Origin: Pseudomonas aegrilactucae | GTDB taxonomy: Bacteria > Pseudomonadota > Gammaproteobacteria > Pseudomonadales > Pseudomonadaceae | NCBI RefSeq assembly: GCF_019168305.1 | Contig: NZ_JAHTBI010000120.1 | Coordinates: forward strand, 1 to 38,940 | Direction: 5' to 3' | Length of the DNA stretch: 38,940 bases | Shown here: in pieces, positions 31,897 to 38,940 of the stretch | Layout: the number at the start of each line of letters is the position of its first letter | Position numbering within the stretch: the stretch's first letter is position 1 | Position numbers and translations under genes: made by a program | The notes under the pieces: model-generated | What the model saw: the letters and a program-made list of their open reading frames with translations, nothing else | The model's database searches: none | Told to the model about the DNA's origin: nothing

Positions 31897-32562
31897 ATGG
31901 CCTATCAATTCGATTTCGCCCCGGTACTGCAGCAGGCTGACCTGCTGCTCAAGGGGGCACTGTTCACTCTGGAGCTGACCGTGATCGGCACCGTGCTCGG
32001 GGTTGCCCTGGGCCTGGTCGGCGCCGTGGTGCGAGCGTGGAACCTCAAGCCGTTCAACTGGGTGTTCGGGATGTATGTGGAGCTGATCCGCAACACGCCG
32101 TTCATTGTGCAACTGTTCTTCATCTTCTTCGGCTTGCCCGCGCTGGGTGTGCGCATGACCGAATGGCAGGCGGCCGCGTTGGCGATGGTGATCAACCTGG
32201 GTGCGTACTCCACCGAGATCATCCGCGCCGGTATCCAGGCGATCCCGCGCGGGCAGCTGGAGGCCGCGGCGGCGTTGGCCATGAGCCGTCTGGAGACGTT
32301 TCGCTACGTGGTCATCCGCCCGGCCCTGACCAAGGTATGGCCGGCGCTGTCGAGCCAGATCGTGATCGTCATGCTGGGCTCGGCGGTGTGTTCGCAGATC
32401 GCCACCGAGGAGTTGTCGTTTGCGGCCAACTTCATTCAGTCGCGCAACTTTCGTGCGTTTGAAACCTACCTGCTGACCACCCTGGTGTACCTGGCCATGG
32501 CCATTCTGGTGCGCCAGTTGCTCAATGCGCTGGGCCGTCGTTTCGTGCTGGGGAGACGCTGA
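31897..32562 (+). CDS. Amino-acid ABC transporter permease (HisMQ family)
   Basis: A 221-aa inner-membrane permease with about five segments and the coupling motif near EIIRAGIQAIPRGQLEAAAAL (EAA loop). IRNTPFIVQLFFIFFGLPAL is the typical N-terminal family signature. It follows the binding protein by 13 nt; its stop overlaps the start of the next permease (TGATG). The two permeases form the heterodimeric channel. Confidence 0.92.
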   Translation: MAYQFDFAPVLQQADLLLKGALFTLELTVIGTVLGVALGLVGAVVRAWNLKPFNWVFGMYVELIRNTPFIVQLFFIFFGLPALGVRMTEWQAAALAMVINLGAYSTEIIRAGIQAIPRGQLEAAAALAMSRLETFRYVVIRPALTKVWPALSSQIVIVMLGSAVCSQIATEELSFAANFIQSRNFRAFETYLLTTLVYLAMAILVRQLLNALGRRFVLGRR

Positions 32563-33209
32563 TGGAATTTACCCTGTGGGACATCGTGCGCAACCTGCTG
32601 GTGGGGTTGCAGTGGACGCTGCTGCTGTCGCTGGTGGCCTTCGTGTTCGGCGGCGCCACTGGCCTGCTGATGCTGCTGGGGCGTATCTCCGAGCGCCGCC
32701 TGCTGCGGGTGCTGGCACGCGGGTACATCGAGTTGTTTCAGGGCACGCCGTTGCTGATGCAACTGTTCATGGTGTTTTTCGGTATCGCGCTGTTCGGCCT
32801 TGATGTGTCGGCGTGGATGGCGGCAGCGATTGCACTGACCCTGTTCACCAGTGCATTCCTGGCCGAGATCTGGCGTGGCTGCGTCGAATCGATCCCGCGG
32901 GGGCAATGGGAGGCGAGTGCGAGCCTTGCGCTCAACCGCTATGAGCAGTTGCGCTACATCGTGCTGCCACAGGCGTTGCGCATTGCCGTGGCGCCGACCG
33001 TGGGGTTTTCGGTGCAGGTGGTCAAGGGCACGGCGGTCACCTCGATCATCGGTTTTACCGAGCTGACCAAGACCGGCGGCATGCTTGCCAATGCCACCTT
33101 CGAACCGTTCATGGTCTATGGCCTGGTTGCACTGGGCTACTTCCTGTTGTGTTTTCCGCTGTCGCTGGGTGCCCGTCACCTGGAAAGGAGGCTGTATGTC
33201 GCTGGTTAG
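32562..33209 (+). CDS. Amino-acid ABC transporter permease (HisMQ family), second subunit
   Basis: A 215-aa permease, paralogous to the preceding one: ELFQGTPLLMQLFMVFFGI and the coupling loop EIWRGCVESIPRGQWEASAS. About five membrane segments. The start ATG overlaps the previous stop. The ATPase gene begins inside its last codons (14-nt overlap), so stoichiometric expression is likely. Confidence 0.92.
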   Translation: MEFTLWDIVRNLLVGLQWTLLLSLVAFVFGGATGLLMLLGRISERRLLRVLARGYIELFQGTPLLMQLFMVFFGIALFGLDVSAWMAAAIALTLFTSAFLAEIWRGCVESIPRGQWEASASLALNRYEQLRYIVLPQALRIAVAPTVGFSVQVVKGTAVTSIIGFTELTKTGGMLANATFEPFMVYGLVALGYFLLCFPLSLGARHLERRLYVAG

Positions 33210-33924
33210 AGTGTCTGCGCTGCACAAGTACTACGGTGATAACCACGTGCTCAAGGGCATCGACCTGAGCATCGAGCCGGGGGAAGTGGTGGCGATCATC
33301 GGCCGCAGCGGTTCGGGCAAGAGCACCTTGCTGCGTACGCTCAATGGGCTGGAGTCGATCAACGACGGCGTGATCGAGGTCGATGGCGAGTACCTCGACG
33401 CCCAGCGTGCGGACCTGCGCAGCTTGCGCCAGAAGGTGGGCATGATCTTCCAGCAGTTCAACCTGTTCCCGCACCTGAGCGTGGGCGAGAACGTGATGCT
33501 GGCCCCGCAACTGGTGAAGAAGGCGCGCAAAGCCGAGGTGCGTGCGTTGGCCGAGAAAATGCTGGAGCGGGTAGGGCTGGGCAACAAGTTCGATGCCTAC
33601 CCTGATCAGCTGTCGGGTGGGCAGCAGCAGCGCGTGGCGATTGCGCGTGCACTGGCGATGTCACCCAAGGTGTTGCTGTGCGACGAGATCACCTCGGCGC
33701 TGGACCCGGAGCTGGTGAACGAGGTGCTCAGCGTGGTGCGCGAGCTGGCCCGTGAGGGCATGACGCTGGTGATGGTCACGCACGAGATGCGCTTTGCCCG
33801 TGAGGTGGGTGACAAGCTGGTGTTCATGCACCATGGCAAGGTGCATGAGGTGGGTGATCCGAAGGTATTGTTCGACGCGCCGCAGACAGCGGAACTGGCC
33901 AACTTCATTGGGAGTGTGAGTTGA
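33196..33924 (+). CDS. Amino-acid ABC transporter ATP-binding protein
   Basis: A 242-aa ABC ATPase with complete motifs: Walker A GRSGSGKST, Q-loop MIFQQFNLFPH, signature LSGGQQQRVAIARAL, Walker B VLLCDEITSALDPE (with Ile where most relatives have Pro) and switch His in VTHEM. The start at 33196 has AAGGAG at 33184-33189, 6 nt upstream; the longer frame belongs to the permease. It ends the operon, and the convergent lipoprotein gene stops 22 nt away. Confidence 0.94.
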   Translation: MSLVRVSALHKYYGDNHVLKGIDLSIEPGEVVAIIGRSGSGKSTLLRTLNGLESINDGVIEVDGEYLDAQRADLRSLRQKVGMIFQQFNLFPHLSVGENVMLAPQLVKKARKAEVRALAEKMLERVGLGNKFDAYPDQLSGGQQQRVAIARALAMSPKVLLCDEITSALDPELVNEVLSVVRELAREGMTLVMVTHEMRFAREVGDKLVFMHHGKVHEVGDPKVLFDAPQTAELANFIGSVS

Positions 33925-33946
33925 ACAGGGCGGTCAACGCCGAACC

Positions 33947-34492
33947 TCAATACCGCTTGAGAAACACCCGCTGCGAAGGCACCGGACCCTTGATCAGCCG
34001 GATCAAATCACTGGCCTGCAAGGTGAATGGCCTGGAGTAGTAATAGCCGACAAAGAACCCCGCCGCCTTCATGGTGCAAGGTAGCACCGGCTTTCGCTTG
34101 AGCATGTCGAGCGCGGCCTCATCGCTCAGGCCGCGGTACTGGTCTTTCTTCTGGAAGCTCAGCGTCGAGATGAACAGACCATCACGCGGCGGCGAGTCAT
34201 CACGCACGATCTCACCGATCAGCGAATACGCCATGCGATGGTCATACGCCAGGTTTTCATCCTCGGTGATCGAGCACTCGATCCGCGTGCCCAACTGGCT
34301 GGTCTTGCCGCGAAAGGCGTCGAGCACGTCCACATCGGCGGCAAAGGTCAGGGTGTACACGCTGTGCCTGCCGTCGAGCTGTTTTTGCAGGCTGATCGGT
34401 TCGACCGTGGCCTTGGCGCGAGGGATGAACAGGGAGCAGGCCGTGAGCTGGCTGAGCAGCAGCACCACGGCAACGAGCGGGAGGGGATGCAT
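33947..34492 (-). CDS. Predicted lipoprotein, paralogue of the divergent 34616 gene
   Basis: A 181-aa exported lipoprotein. The signal peptide ends in the lipobox LTAC (about residues 16-19), so it is lipidated at Cys19. The mature part shares blocks with the divergent gene: YTLTFAADVDVLDAFRGK, IECSITEDEN, STLSFQKKDQYRG and KRKPVLPCTMKAAGFF. Two conserved Cys in the mature region may pair. The frame continues far upstream (to 35083), but only the part from the ATG at 34492 is credible. No function is recognised. The divergent pair suggests duplication followed by inversion. Confidence 0.72.
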   Translation of the reverse strand: MHPLPLVAVVLLLSQLTACSLFIPRAKATVEPISLQKQLDGRHSVYTLTFAADVDVLDAFRGKTSQLGTRIECSITEDENLAYDHRMAYSLIGEIVRDDSPPRDGLFISTLSFQKKDQYRGLSDEAALDMLKRKPVLPCTMKAAGFFVGYYYSRPFTLQASDLIRLIKGPVPSQRVFLKRY

Positions 34493-34615
34493 GGTTCGTC
34501 CATGAAAGCGAAAAGGCGCCTTGATACACCAAATGCCGCCACAGCGCACAAACATTTGCTGACGCCCCGGCACTGCGTCATCCTGCGCGCCCGCCACGTT
34601 CAAGGATGACGCTGC

Positions 34616-35422
34616 ATGCCCCTGTTCCACCGCCTCGTTGCAGGCTGCATCCTGGCTGCCAGCGCCCTGTTCACCAGCGGCTGCGTGAAGGACCACGGCA
34701 TCGACCCGATGCCCCTGCGCTTGCTTTCGTTCACCGATAACACGCATCGCTACGACCTGCGCTTTCAGGCCGATGAAGACCTGCTCAGCCTGTTCGAACG
34801 CCACACCGGCAATGGCCAGATCAGCGAGCGGCTGGTATGCGCGCTGGACGGTGACGAGAACTTCGACCTCGAACACGTCATCAGCTACAACCTGTCCGGC
34901 TCGCCGGAGTTCGAAAGCCGTGCAGCCGATGGCAGCTTCAACTACCTGGCGCAGATGAGCTTCAGCAAGACCGAGCCGAACCGCTCCACCAGCACCGATC
35001 TGACCCGCGAAACCATCCAGCGCCTGCTCGAAAAAAGAACCACCATCCCCTGCAAGCTGTACATCACCGCATTCCCGTACCACGCATATTTCACGCTGGT
35101 CATGCGCATCCCCGTATCGGTGTTGCTACCCGAGGTAGACAAGCATGACTATCGCCCCTATATCCCGCCGTACGTGTGGGCAGCGCCCACGTTGCCCGAC
35201 GCCACGCCGCTGGCCCCTTTCGCCAGGCAGGTAGAAGCCACGATGTACAGCGCCCGCCTGCCCATCACCGACGCGGAAACGGGCAGGGCGCTGCCGCGCG
35301 TGGCCTATGTGATCCAGCGCAAGGACGGCTATCTGGAATACGGCACCAGCGACAGCGAGGGCTACACCCACGAGGTGATGTCGCTGACGCGGGAAACCAT
35401 CAAGCTTTACCTGGTGGACTAG
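34616..35422 (+). CDS. Predicted lipoprotein with C-terminal T6SS/toxin-type beta domain
   Basis: A 268-aa lipoprotein: signal peptide with lipobox FTSGC (Cys23). The central domain is homologous to the divergent 34492 gene (YDLRFQADEDLLSLFERH, RLVCALDGDENFD, LAQMSFSKTEPNRS, KRTTIPCKLYITAF). The extra C-terminal domain (about 210-268) reads YSARLPITDAETGRALPRVA, then YVIQRKDGYLEYGTSDSEGY. The pattern (D-x-x-TG-x-x-L-P-x-V-x-Y, then G-x-SD-x-x-G) is the small Ig-like domain often seen at the end of VgrG, PAAR and other type VI or polymorphic-toxin parts. No T6SS gene is in the window, so that role is a hypothesis. Confidence 0.7.
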   Translation: MPLFHRLVAGCILAASALFTSGCVKDHGIDPMPLRLLSFTDNTHRYDLRFQADEDLLSLFERHTGNGQISERLVCALDGDENFDLEHVISYNLSGSPEFESRAADGSFNYLAQMSFSKTEPNRSTSTDLTRETIQRLLEKRTTIPCKLYITAFPYHAYFTLVMRIPVSVLLPEVDKHDYRPYIPPYVWAAPTLPDATPLAPFARQVEATMYSARLPITDAETGRALPRVAYVIQRKDGYLEYGTSDSEGYTHEVMSLTRETIKLYLVD

Positions 35423-35476
35423 GGGTATCATCTGCGGCCTGTTTTCTGCCGCACCGCACGAGAGGAACCCAACGTT

Positions 35477-36403
35477 TTGCCTGATCCACAGCCCATTTCC
35501 CTGCACAACCCCCTGCTGCAATACCTCGCCCGGCTGGCGCCCTCCAGCCAGCTGACCATGAAGTACATCCTGCAGGATGCCGCCGACCGCCTGGGTTTCG
35601 AGGACAGTGACATCAACGAGGTGCCCTGGCACCTGCTCGAACCGGGCCATGTCACGGCGCTGGTGGCGGCGTTGCGCGCCGATGGCTACGCACCCAACAC
35701 CTCGTCGCTGTACGTCAACGCGATTCGCGGGGTCATGAACGAGGCCTGGCGCCTGAGCCTGATCAGCCAGGACCAGTTGCTCAAGATCCGCACGGTCAAG
35801 GCCGCCCAGGGCACGCGCCTGCCGGTGGGCCGCAACCTCAAGCGCACGCTGATTCGCGAGCTGATGGACGCCTGCGCCGCCGACCCGCGCCCGCAAGGGC
35901 TGCGCGACGCGGCGGTGATCGCGTTGCTGTACGGCACCGGGATGCGCAAGAGCGAGTCGGTCAACCTGGGCCTGGCGCAGATCGACTTCAGCGAGCGCAG
36001 CCTGCAGGTGGTGGGCAAGGGCAACAGGCAACTGATCAAGTACGCGCCCACCTGGGCGTTCGACAAGCTCAATGCCTGGCTCGCGTTTCGTCGTTCGCAG
36101 TTGCCCGAAGGGCAGGCCGACGACGACTTTCTGTTCAACCGCATCCGTCGTGGCAGCCATATCACCCGCGAACGCATCACCAAGCATGCGATCTACTACA
36201 TCGCGCGCCAACGCGGCACCCAGGTGGGGGTGAAGATCATGCCGCACGATTTTCGCCGCTCGTTCATCACCCGCGTGATCGAGGAACACGACCTGTCGAT
36301 TGCACAGAAGCTGGCGCACCACAGCAACATCCAGACTACCGCCAACTATGATATGCGGGACGACAATGAGCGACGGCGCGCGGTGGACCGTTTCGACTGC
36401 TAG
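35477..36403 (+). CDS. Solitary tyrosine recombinase / integrase (Xer-like)
   Basis: A 308-aa site-specific recombinase. The N-terminal SAM-like core-binding domain covers about residues 10-100. The catalytic domain has all key residues: Arg157 (YGTGMRKSE), Lys181 (VVGKGNRQ), His257 and Arg260 (MPHDFRRS), His281/His282 (KLAHHSNIQTTANYD) and Tyr291. The start is TTG at 35477 with AGAGGA about 11 nt upstream; the first ATG would cut off part of the core-binding domain. No tRNA target, excisionase or attachment repeat is seen, so it is not evidently part of an element. Its end overlaps the convergent gspF by 4 nt. Confidence 0.88.
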   Translation: MPDPQPISLHNPLLQYLARLAPSSQLTMKYILQDAADRLGFEDSDINEVPWHLLEPGHVTALVAALRADGYAPNTSSLYVNAIRGVMNEAWRLSLISQDQLLKIRTVKAAQGTRLPVGRNLKRTLIRELMDACAADPRPQGLRDAAVIALLYGTGMRKSESVNLGLAQIDFSERSLQVVGKGNRQLIKYAPTWAFDKLNAWLAFRRSQLPEGQADDDFLFNRIRRGSHITRERITKHAIYYIARQRGTQVGVKIMPHDFRRSFITRVIEEHDLSIAQKLAHHSNIQTTANYDMRDDNERRRAVDRFDC

Positions 36404-37587
36404 TGAATGCTCGACGCCAGTTCGAAAATCGGCATGTACATCAAGATCACGATCACCCCGATCAGCAGCCCGATGAAGGTCATCAGCAGCGGTTCGAACA
36501 GGCGCACGAACCATTCGATCCAGCGGCTGATTTCCTCATCGTAGAAGTCGGCGCTGCGTTCCATCATCTGGCCCACGTTGCCCGACTGCTCGCCGGCCCG
36601 CAGCAGGCGCAGCGACACCGGCGTTACCAGCTCACCGGCCTGTAGCGCCGCCGACAGCGACAAGCCTTCGCGTACCCGTTCGCAGGCCTGGTCCAGGCGC
36701 TCGCTGGCCGCAGTGCCGAGCAAACCGCGGGCCATGCCCATGGCGGTGAGGATCGGAATCCCCCCCTGCAACAGAATCCCCAACGAGCGATAGAAGCGCG
36801 CCAGTTCGTACATCACCAGGCGCCGGTGCAAGGCCGGCAGGCGCTCCAGTTGCCGCGTGAGCCAGCGGCGCACCGCAGGCTGGCGTTGCAGGACGGCGAG
36901 GGTGATCACGCCGCCGACGGTAGCGGCCCCCAGCGCCGCCTGATGGGCATGCAGGAACATCCCCGCCTGCATCAGCATCTGCGACAACCACGGCAGGCTC
37001 GCGCCCAGGCCATCGAACACCAGGCTGAAGCGCGGCACCACATACCCCAGCAGGAACAGCACCACGCCACCGCCCACCAGCAACAGCAGCAGTGGGTAGA
37101 TAGAGGCGCTGACGATCTTCTGCCGCACCTCGTCCATGCGTTGGCGATAGGCCACGTAACGGCCCAGCGCCTCGGCCAGGGCGCCGGTCTTTTCGCTGGA
37201 CTGCACCAGCGCCACGTACAGTGCCGGGAATACCGCCGGCAACTGCCCCAGGGCCTGGGACAGCGACTTGCCTTCGTACAGCAGGCGTACCAGTTCATCG
37301 AGGGTCTTGCGCGGTGCCGGTGCGGTTTCTTTTTCGGCCAGGCTCTGCAAGGCGTCGATCAGCGGCAGGCCGGCGTTGAGCAGGGTAGTCAGTTCCTGGC
37401 TGAACAGCACCAGGTTGAAGGCCTCGCGCCGGCGCCAGCGCAGCCGTCCGAAACGTTCGGCGCTGCGCAGGCTGACCACGCGCAGGCCCTGTTGTTCGGC
37501 CATCTGGCGGGCCTGGGCGGGGTCTTGTGCTTCAAGCTCGAGGGCCACTACGCCACCCTTGCCCAGGGCCTTCAGGGCGAACCGCAT
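36400..37587 (-). CDS. gspF: Type II secretion inner-membrane platform protein GspF
   Basis: A 395-aa polytopic protein with two copies of the T2SSF domain. The first (about 60-185) ends in the membrane segment IYPLLLLLVGGGVVLFLLGY. The second (about 260-385) ends in LLMTFIGLLIGVIVILMYMP. An N-terminal cytoplasmic RIPP-like piece (MRFALKALGKGGVVALELEA) precedes them. It anchors pseudopilus assembly. gspG lies 9 nt upstream on the same strand. No gspE, gspD or other T2SS gene is in the window, so this is a partial or dispersed set. Confidence 0.92.
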   Translation of the reverse strand: MRFALKALGKGGVVALELEAQDPAQARQMAEQQGLRVVSLRSAERFGRLRWRRREAFNLVLFSQELTTLLNAGLPLIDALQSLAEKETAPAPRKTLDELVRLLYEGKSLSQALGQLPAVFPALYVALVQSSEKTGALAEALGRYVAYRQRMDEVRQKIVSASIYPLLLLLVGGGVVLFLLGYVVPRFSLVFDGLGASLPWLSQMLMQAGMFLHAHQAALGAATVGGVITLAVLQRQPAVRRWLTRQLERLPALHRRLVMYELARFYRSLGILLQGGIPILTAMGMARGLLGTAASERLDQACERVREGLSLSAALQAGELVTPVSLRLLRAGEQSGNVGQMMERSADFYDEEISRWIEWFVRLFEPLLMTFIGLLIGVIVILMYMPIFELASSIH

Positions 37588-37596
37588 GTGCGCCTC

Positions 37597-38022
37597 CTAC
37601 TGCCAGCTGGTGATTTCGGCGTTCTCGCCGTCACCACCGGGCTGGCCATCCTTGCCCATCGACAGCAGGTCGTACTCGCCGTTCTCGCCGGGGTAGCGGT
37701 AGATGTAGGCATGTCCCCAGGGGTCTTGCGGCACCTTTTTCTGCAGGTAGGGGCCTGACCAGCGGGCCTCGTCGCTGGGTGCGCTGACCAGCGCCTGCAG
37801 GCCCTGTTCGGCCGAGGGGTAATGGCCGACTTCCAGCCGGTACAGGTCCAGGGCCTTGCTCAGACCCTCGATCTGCGCGCGCGCCACCTTGGCCTCCGAG
37901 CGGCCCAGCTGGCTGAAGTATTTGGGCGCGACAATGCCGGCCAGCAGGCCGAGCACCACCAGTACCACCAGCAGTTCGAGCAGGGTGAAGCCGCGTTGGG
38001 TGAAGTGTTTGTTGTTGTTCAT
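37597..38022 (-). CDS. gspG: Type II secretion major pseudopilin GspG
   Basis: A 141-aa pseudopilin. The prepilin peptidase site is QRGFTLLELLVVLVVLG (cleavage after Gly, Phe+1, Glu+5). The long hydrophobic helix is followed by the GspG-specific body: EVGHYPSAEQGLQALVSAPS, VPQDPWGHAYIYRYPG and the calcium-binding end LLSMGKDGQPGGDGEN. First gene of the gspG-gspF pair. It is divergent from the lytic transglycosylase gene with a 172-bp intergenic region. Confidence 0.95.
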   Translation of the reverse strand: MNNNKHFTQRGFTLLELLVVLVVLGLLAGIVAPKYFSQLGRSEAKVARAQIEGLSKALDLYRLEVGHYPSAEQGLQALVSAPSDEARWSGPYLQKKVPQDPWGHAYIYRYPGENGEYDLLSMGKDGQPGGDGENAEITSWQ

Positions 38023-38194
38023 GGGCGGGCCTCCGTCAGGTTGCCAAGGGCCTTATGCAAGAGTCATGCGCGACTTGGTCGGGTGCTGCAAGGGCGAGGG
38101 GGTAGGCCGGCACAGTGCTTGCGTTAACCGTTTAAAACCTCGCCAAGCGGGGGATAACCCCCACTTTTTGGGGATGCAACGGGGAGGCGGCAAC

Positions 38195-38788
38195 ATGCGC
38201 ATTCTGACGACGGCAGTGCTGGCCTGGCTGGCATCCGCGCAACCGGTCCAGGCCGACGTGTACATCTCGGTGTCGGCCAACGGCAGCTATGTGCTGTCCA
38301 ACGTTCATCGGCCTGGGCGCCATTACCAGCGGGTGGTGGCTGAGCCTGGCGCGGTGGCGCAGGCCAGCAGTGCCGGGCCGCAGCTGATTACCGGCATGCC
38401 ATACGCAGAATTGATTGCGGCGGCGGCGCAGGCCAACGATGTGCCGGCGGCATTGCTGCATGCGGTGGTGCAGGCCGAGTCGCGCTACAACCCCAACGCG
38501 CGTTCGCCCAAGGGGGCGGTGGGGTTGATGCAGTTGATGCCGGATACGGCTCGGGAGCTGGGGGTGGACGATGCGTTGGACCCGGCTGCCAACCTGCAGG
38601 GTGGTGCGCGTTATCTCAAGCGCATGCTGACCTTGTTCGACAATGATGTGAGCTTGGCGGTGGCGGCGTACAACGCGGGCCCGGATGCGGTGTTGAGCCG
38701 GGGCAGGGTGATCCCGCCGTTTGCCGAGACGCAGCGTTATGTGCCGAGCGTGCTGAAGCAGTATCGGCGATTGCAGGGGTTGCCGTAG
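38195..38788 (+). CDS. Lytic transglycosylase (SLT domain, family 1)
   Basis: A 197-aa exported peptidoglycan-cleaving enzyme. The signal peptide is MRILTTAVLAWLASAQPVQA, then a short N-terminal strand-rich piece (residues 21-65). The SLT domain has the catalytic Glu in VVQAESRYNPNARS, followed by GAVGLMQLMPDTARELGV and AVAAYNAGPDAV. GGGGAGG lies 7-9 nt before the ATG. Divergent from gspG-gspF: enzymes of this kind often open the cell wall for envelope-spanning secretion machines, which fits the neighbours. The function in this system is inferred. Confidence 0.92.
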   Translation: MRILTTAVLAWLASAQPVQADVYISVSANGSYVLSNVHRPGRHYQRVVAEPGAVAQASSAGPQLITGMPYAELIAAAAQANDVPAALLHAVVQAESRYNPNARSPKGAVGLMQLMPDTARELGVDDALDPAANLQGGARYLKRMLTLFDNDVSLAVAAYNAGPDAVLSRGRVIPPFAETQRYVPSVLKQYRRLQGLP

Positions 38789-38879
38789 GAGTGGGGGGTA
38801 GTGGGTGCACTGAGATCTGTTGTCGAGCTAACAGGGCTGACAACTCAAATCTCACAGGCCATGGTGCGTTGCAATCGAT

Positions 38880-38926
38880 GTGGGAGCTGCGGTGCGACGA
38901 TTCGACTTGCCAGCGAAGCGCCGCGC
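38880..38926 (+). repeat. Variant REP-like element with internal insertion
   Basis: TGTGGGAGCTG (38880-38890) and CTTGCCAGCGAAGCG (from 38907) are the two ends of the local REP core but are separated by about 16 extra bases (CGGTGCGACGATTCGA), unlike the other copies. A GC-rich palindromic run (GCGCCGCGCGGGCGGCGC) follows at the window edge. The stretch from the transglycosylase stop to 38879 shows no gene. Confidence 0.5.
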
Positions 38927-38940
38927 GGGCGGCGCTCGAT

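Noticed and set aside
33947..35083. 378-aa version of the minus-strand lipoprotein
   Set aside because: The upstream part is antisense to the divergent lipoprotein. The signal peptide and lipobox set the start at 34492.
35477..36403. Prophage or integrative element around the recombinase
   Set aside because: No phage, plasmid or conjugation genes, no tRNA and no direct repeats were found in the flanking sequence.

Overview
The window is high-GC, gene-dense bacterial chromosome that looks like a Pseudomonas of the P. putida group. The evidence is the split hpaG1/hpaG2 genes, the hemoprotein-type cysI followed by a DUF934 gene, the Ku/LigD repair pair, the ureDABCEJFG gene order, DUF1652 and DUF6555 proteins, and the REP palindromes (core GTGGGAGCTGGCTTGCCAGC) between many genes. 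I see no rRNA, tRNA, CRISPR array or insertion sequence. No gene-free stretch exceeds 300 bases; the longest (4031-4306, 30819-31097, 27955-28189, 8183-8403) are described through their regulatory features.

Left part (1-7300). A 4-hydroxyphenylacetate (homoprotocatechuate) catabolic operon, hpaG1-hpaG2-hpaE, runs leftward. It is divergent from its AraC-type regulator hpaA, with two tandem GTTAA-N4-TTAAC dyads between them. Next come an 82-bp nested palindrome, cysI with a translationally coupled DUF934 gene (assimilatory sulfite reduction), a GNAT acetyltransferase and a small DUF6555 gene.

Accessory and stress part (7300-15400). A stand-alone ClpP-like protease and a KGG-repeat stress protein read leftward. 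They diverge from a two-gene operon pairing a heme-oxygenase-like diiron oxidase with a HemK-like methyltransferase (function unknown). Then come DUF1652, a Yip1-family membrane protein, Ku, a SnoaL-like protein, an MFS exporter and a divergent LysR regulator.

Repair and glycan operon (15430-21750, minus strand). alkB and ligD lie directly upstream of a tightly overlapping set: acyl-CoA-dehydrogenase-like protein, PIG-L deacetylase, NodS-like methyltransferase and GT2 glycosyltransferase. The deacetylase + N-methyltransferase + glycosyltransferase logic resembles Nod-factor tailoring. Its tight linkage to DNA-repair genes makes it the strongest candidate here for an undescribed pathway.

Urease and thiamine part (21850-29600). 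A small conserved gene with an apparent one-base frameshift precedes a complete urease operon (ureDABCEJFG). Then comes a TPP riboswitch controlling two tandem TenA-family genes, one with the catalytic Cys (TenA_C) and one without it (TenA_E-like): a compact thiamine-salvage unit with its own promoter, riboswitch and ribosome-site hairpin.

Right part (29600-38940). A GntR/FCD regulator and RidA are divergent from a polar-amino-acid ABC transporter; two copies of a near-palindromic operator lie in the shared intergenic region. They are followed by two divergent paralogous lipoproteins, a solitary tyrosine recombinase, a gspG-gspF type II secretion pair and a divergent lytic transglycosylase.
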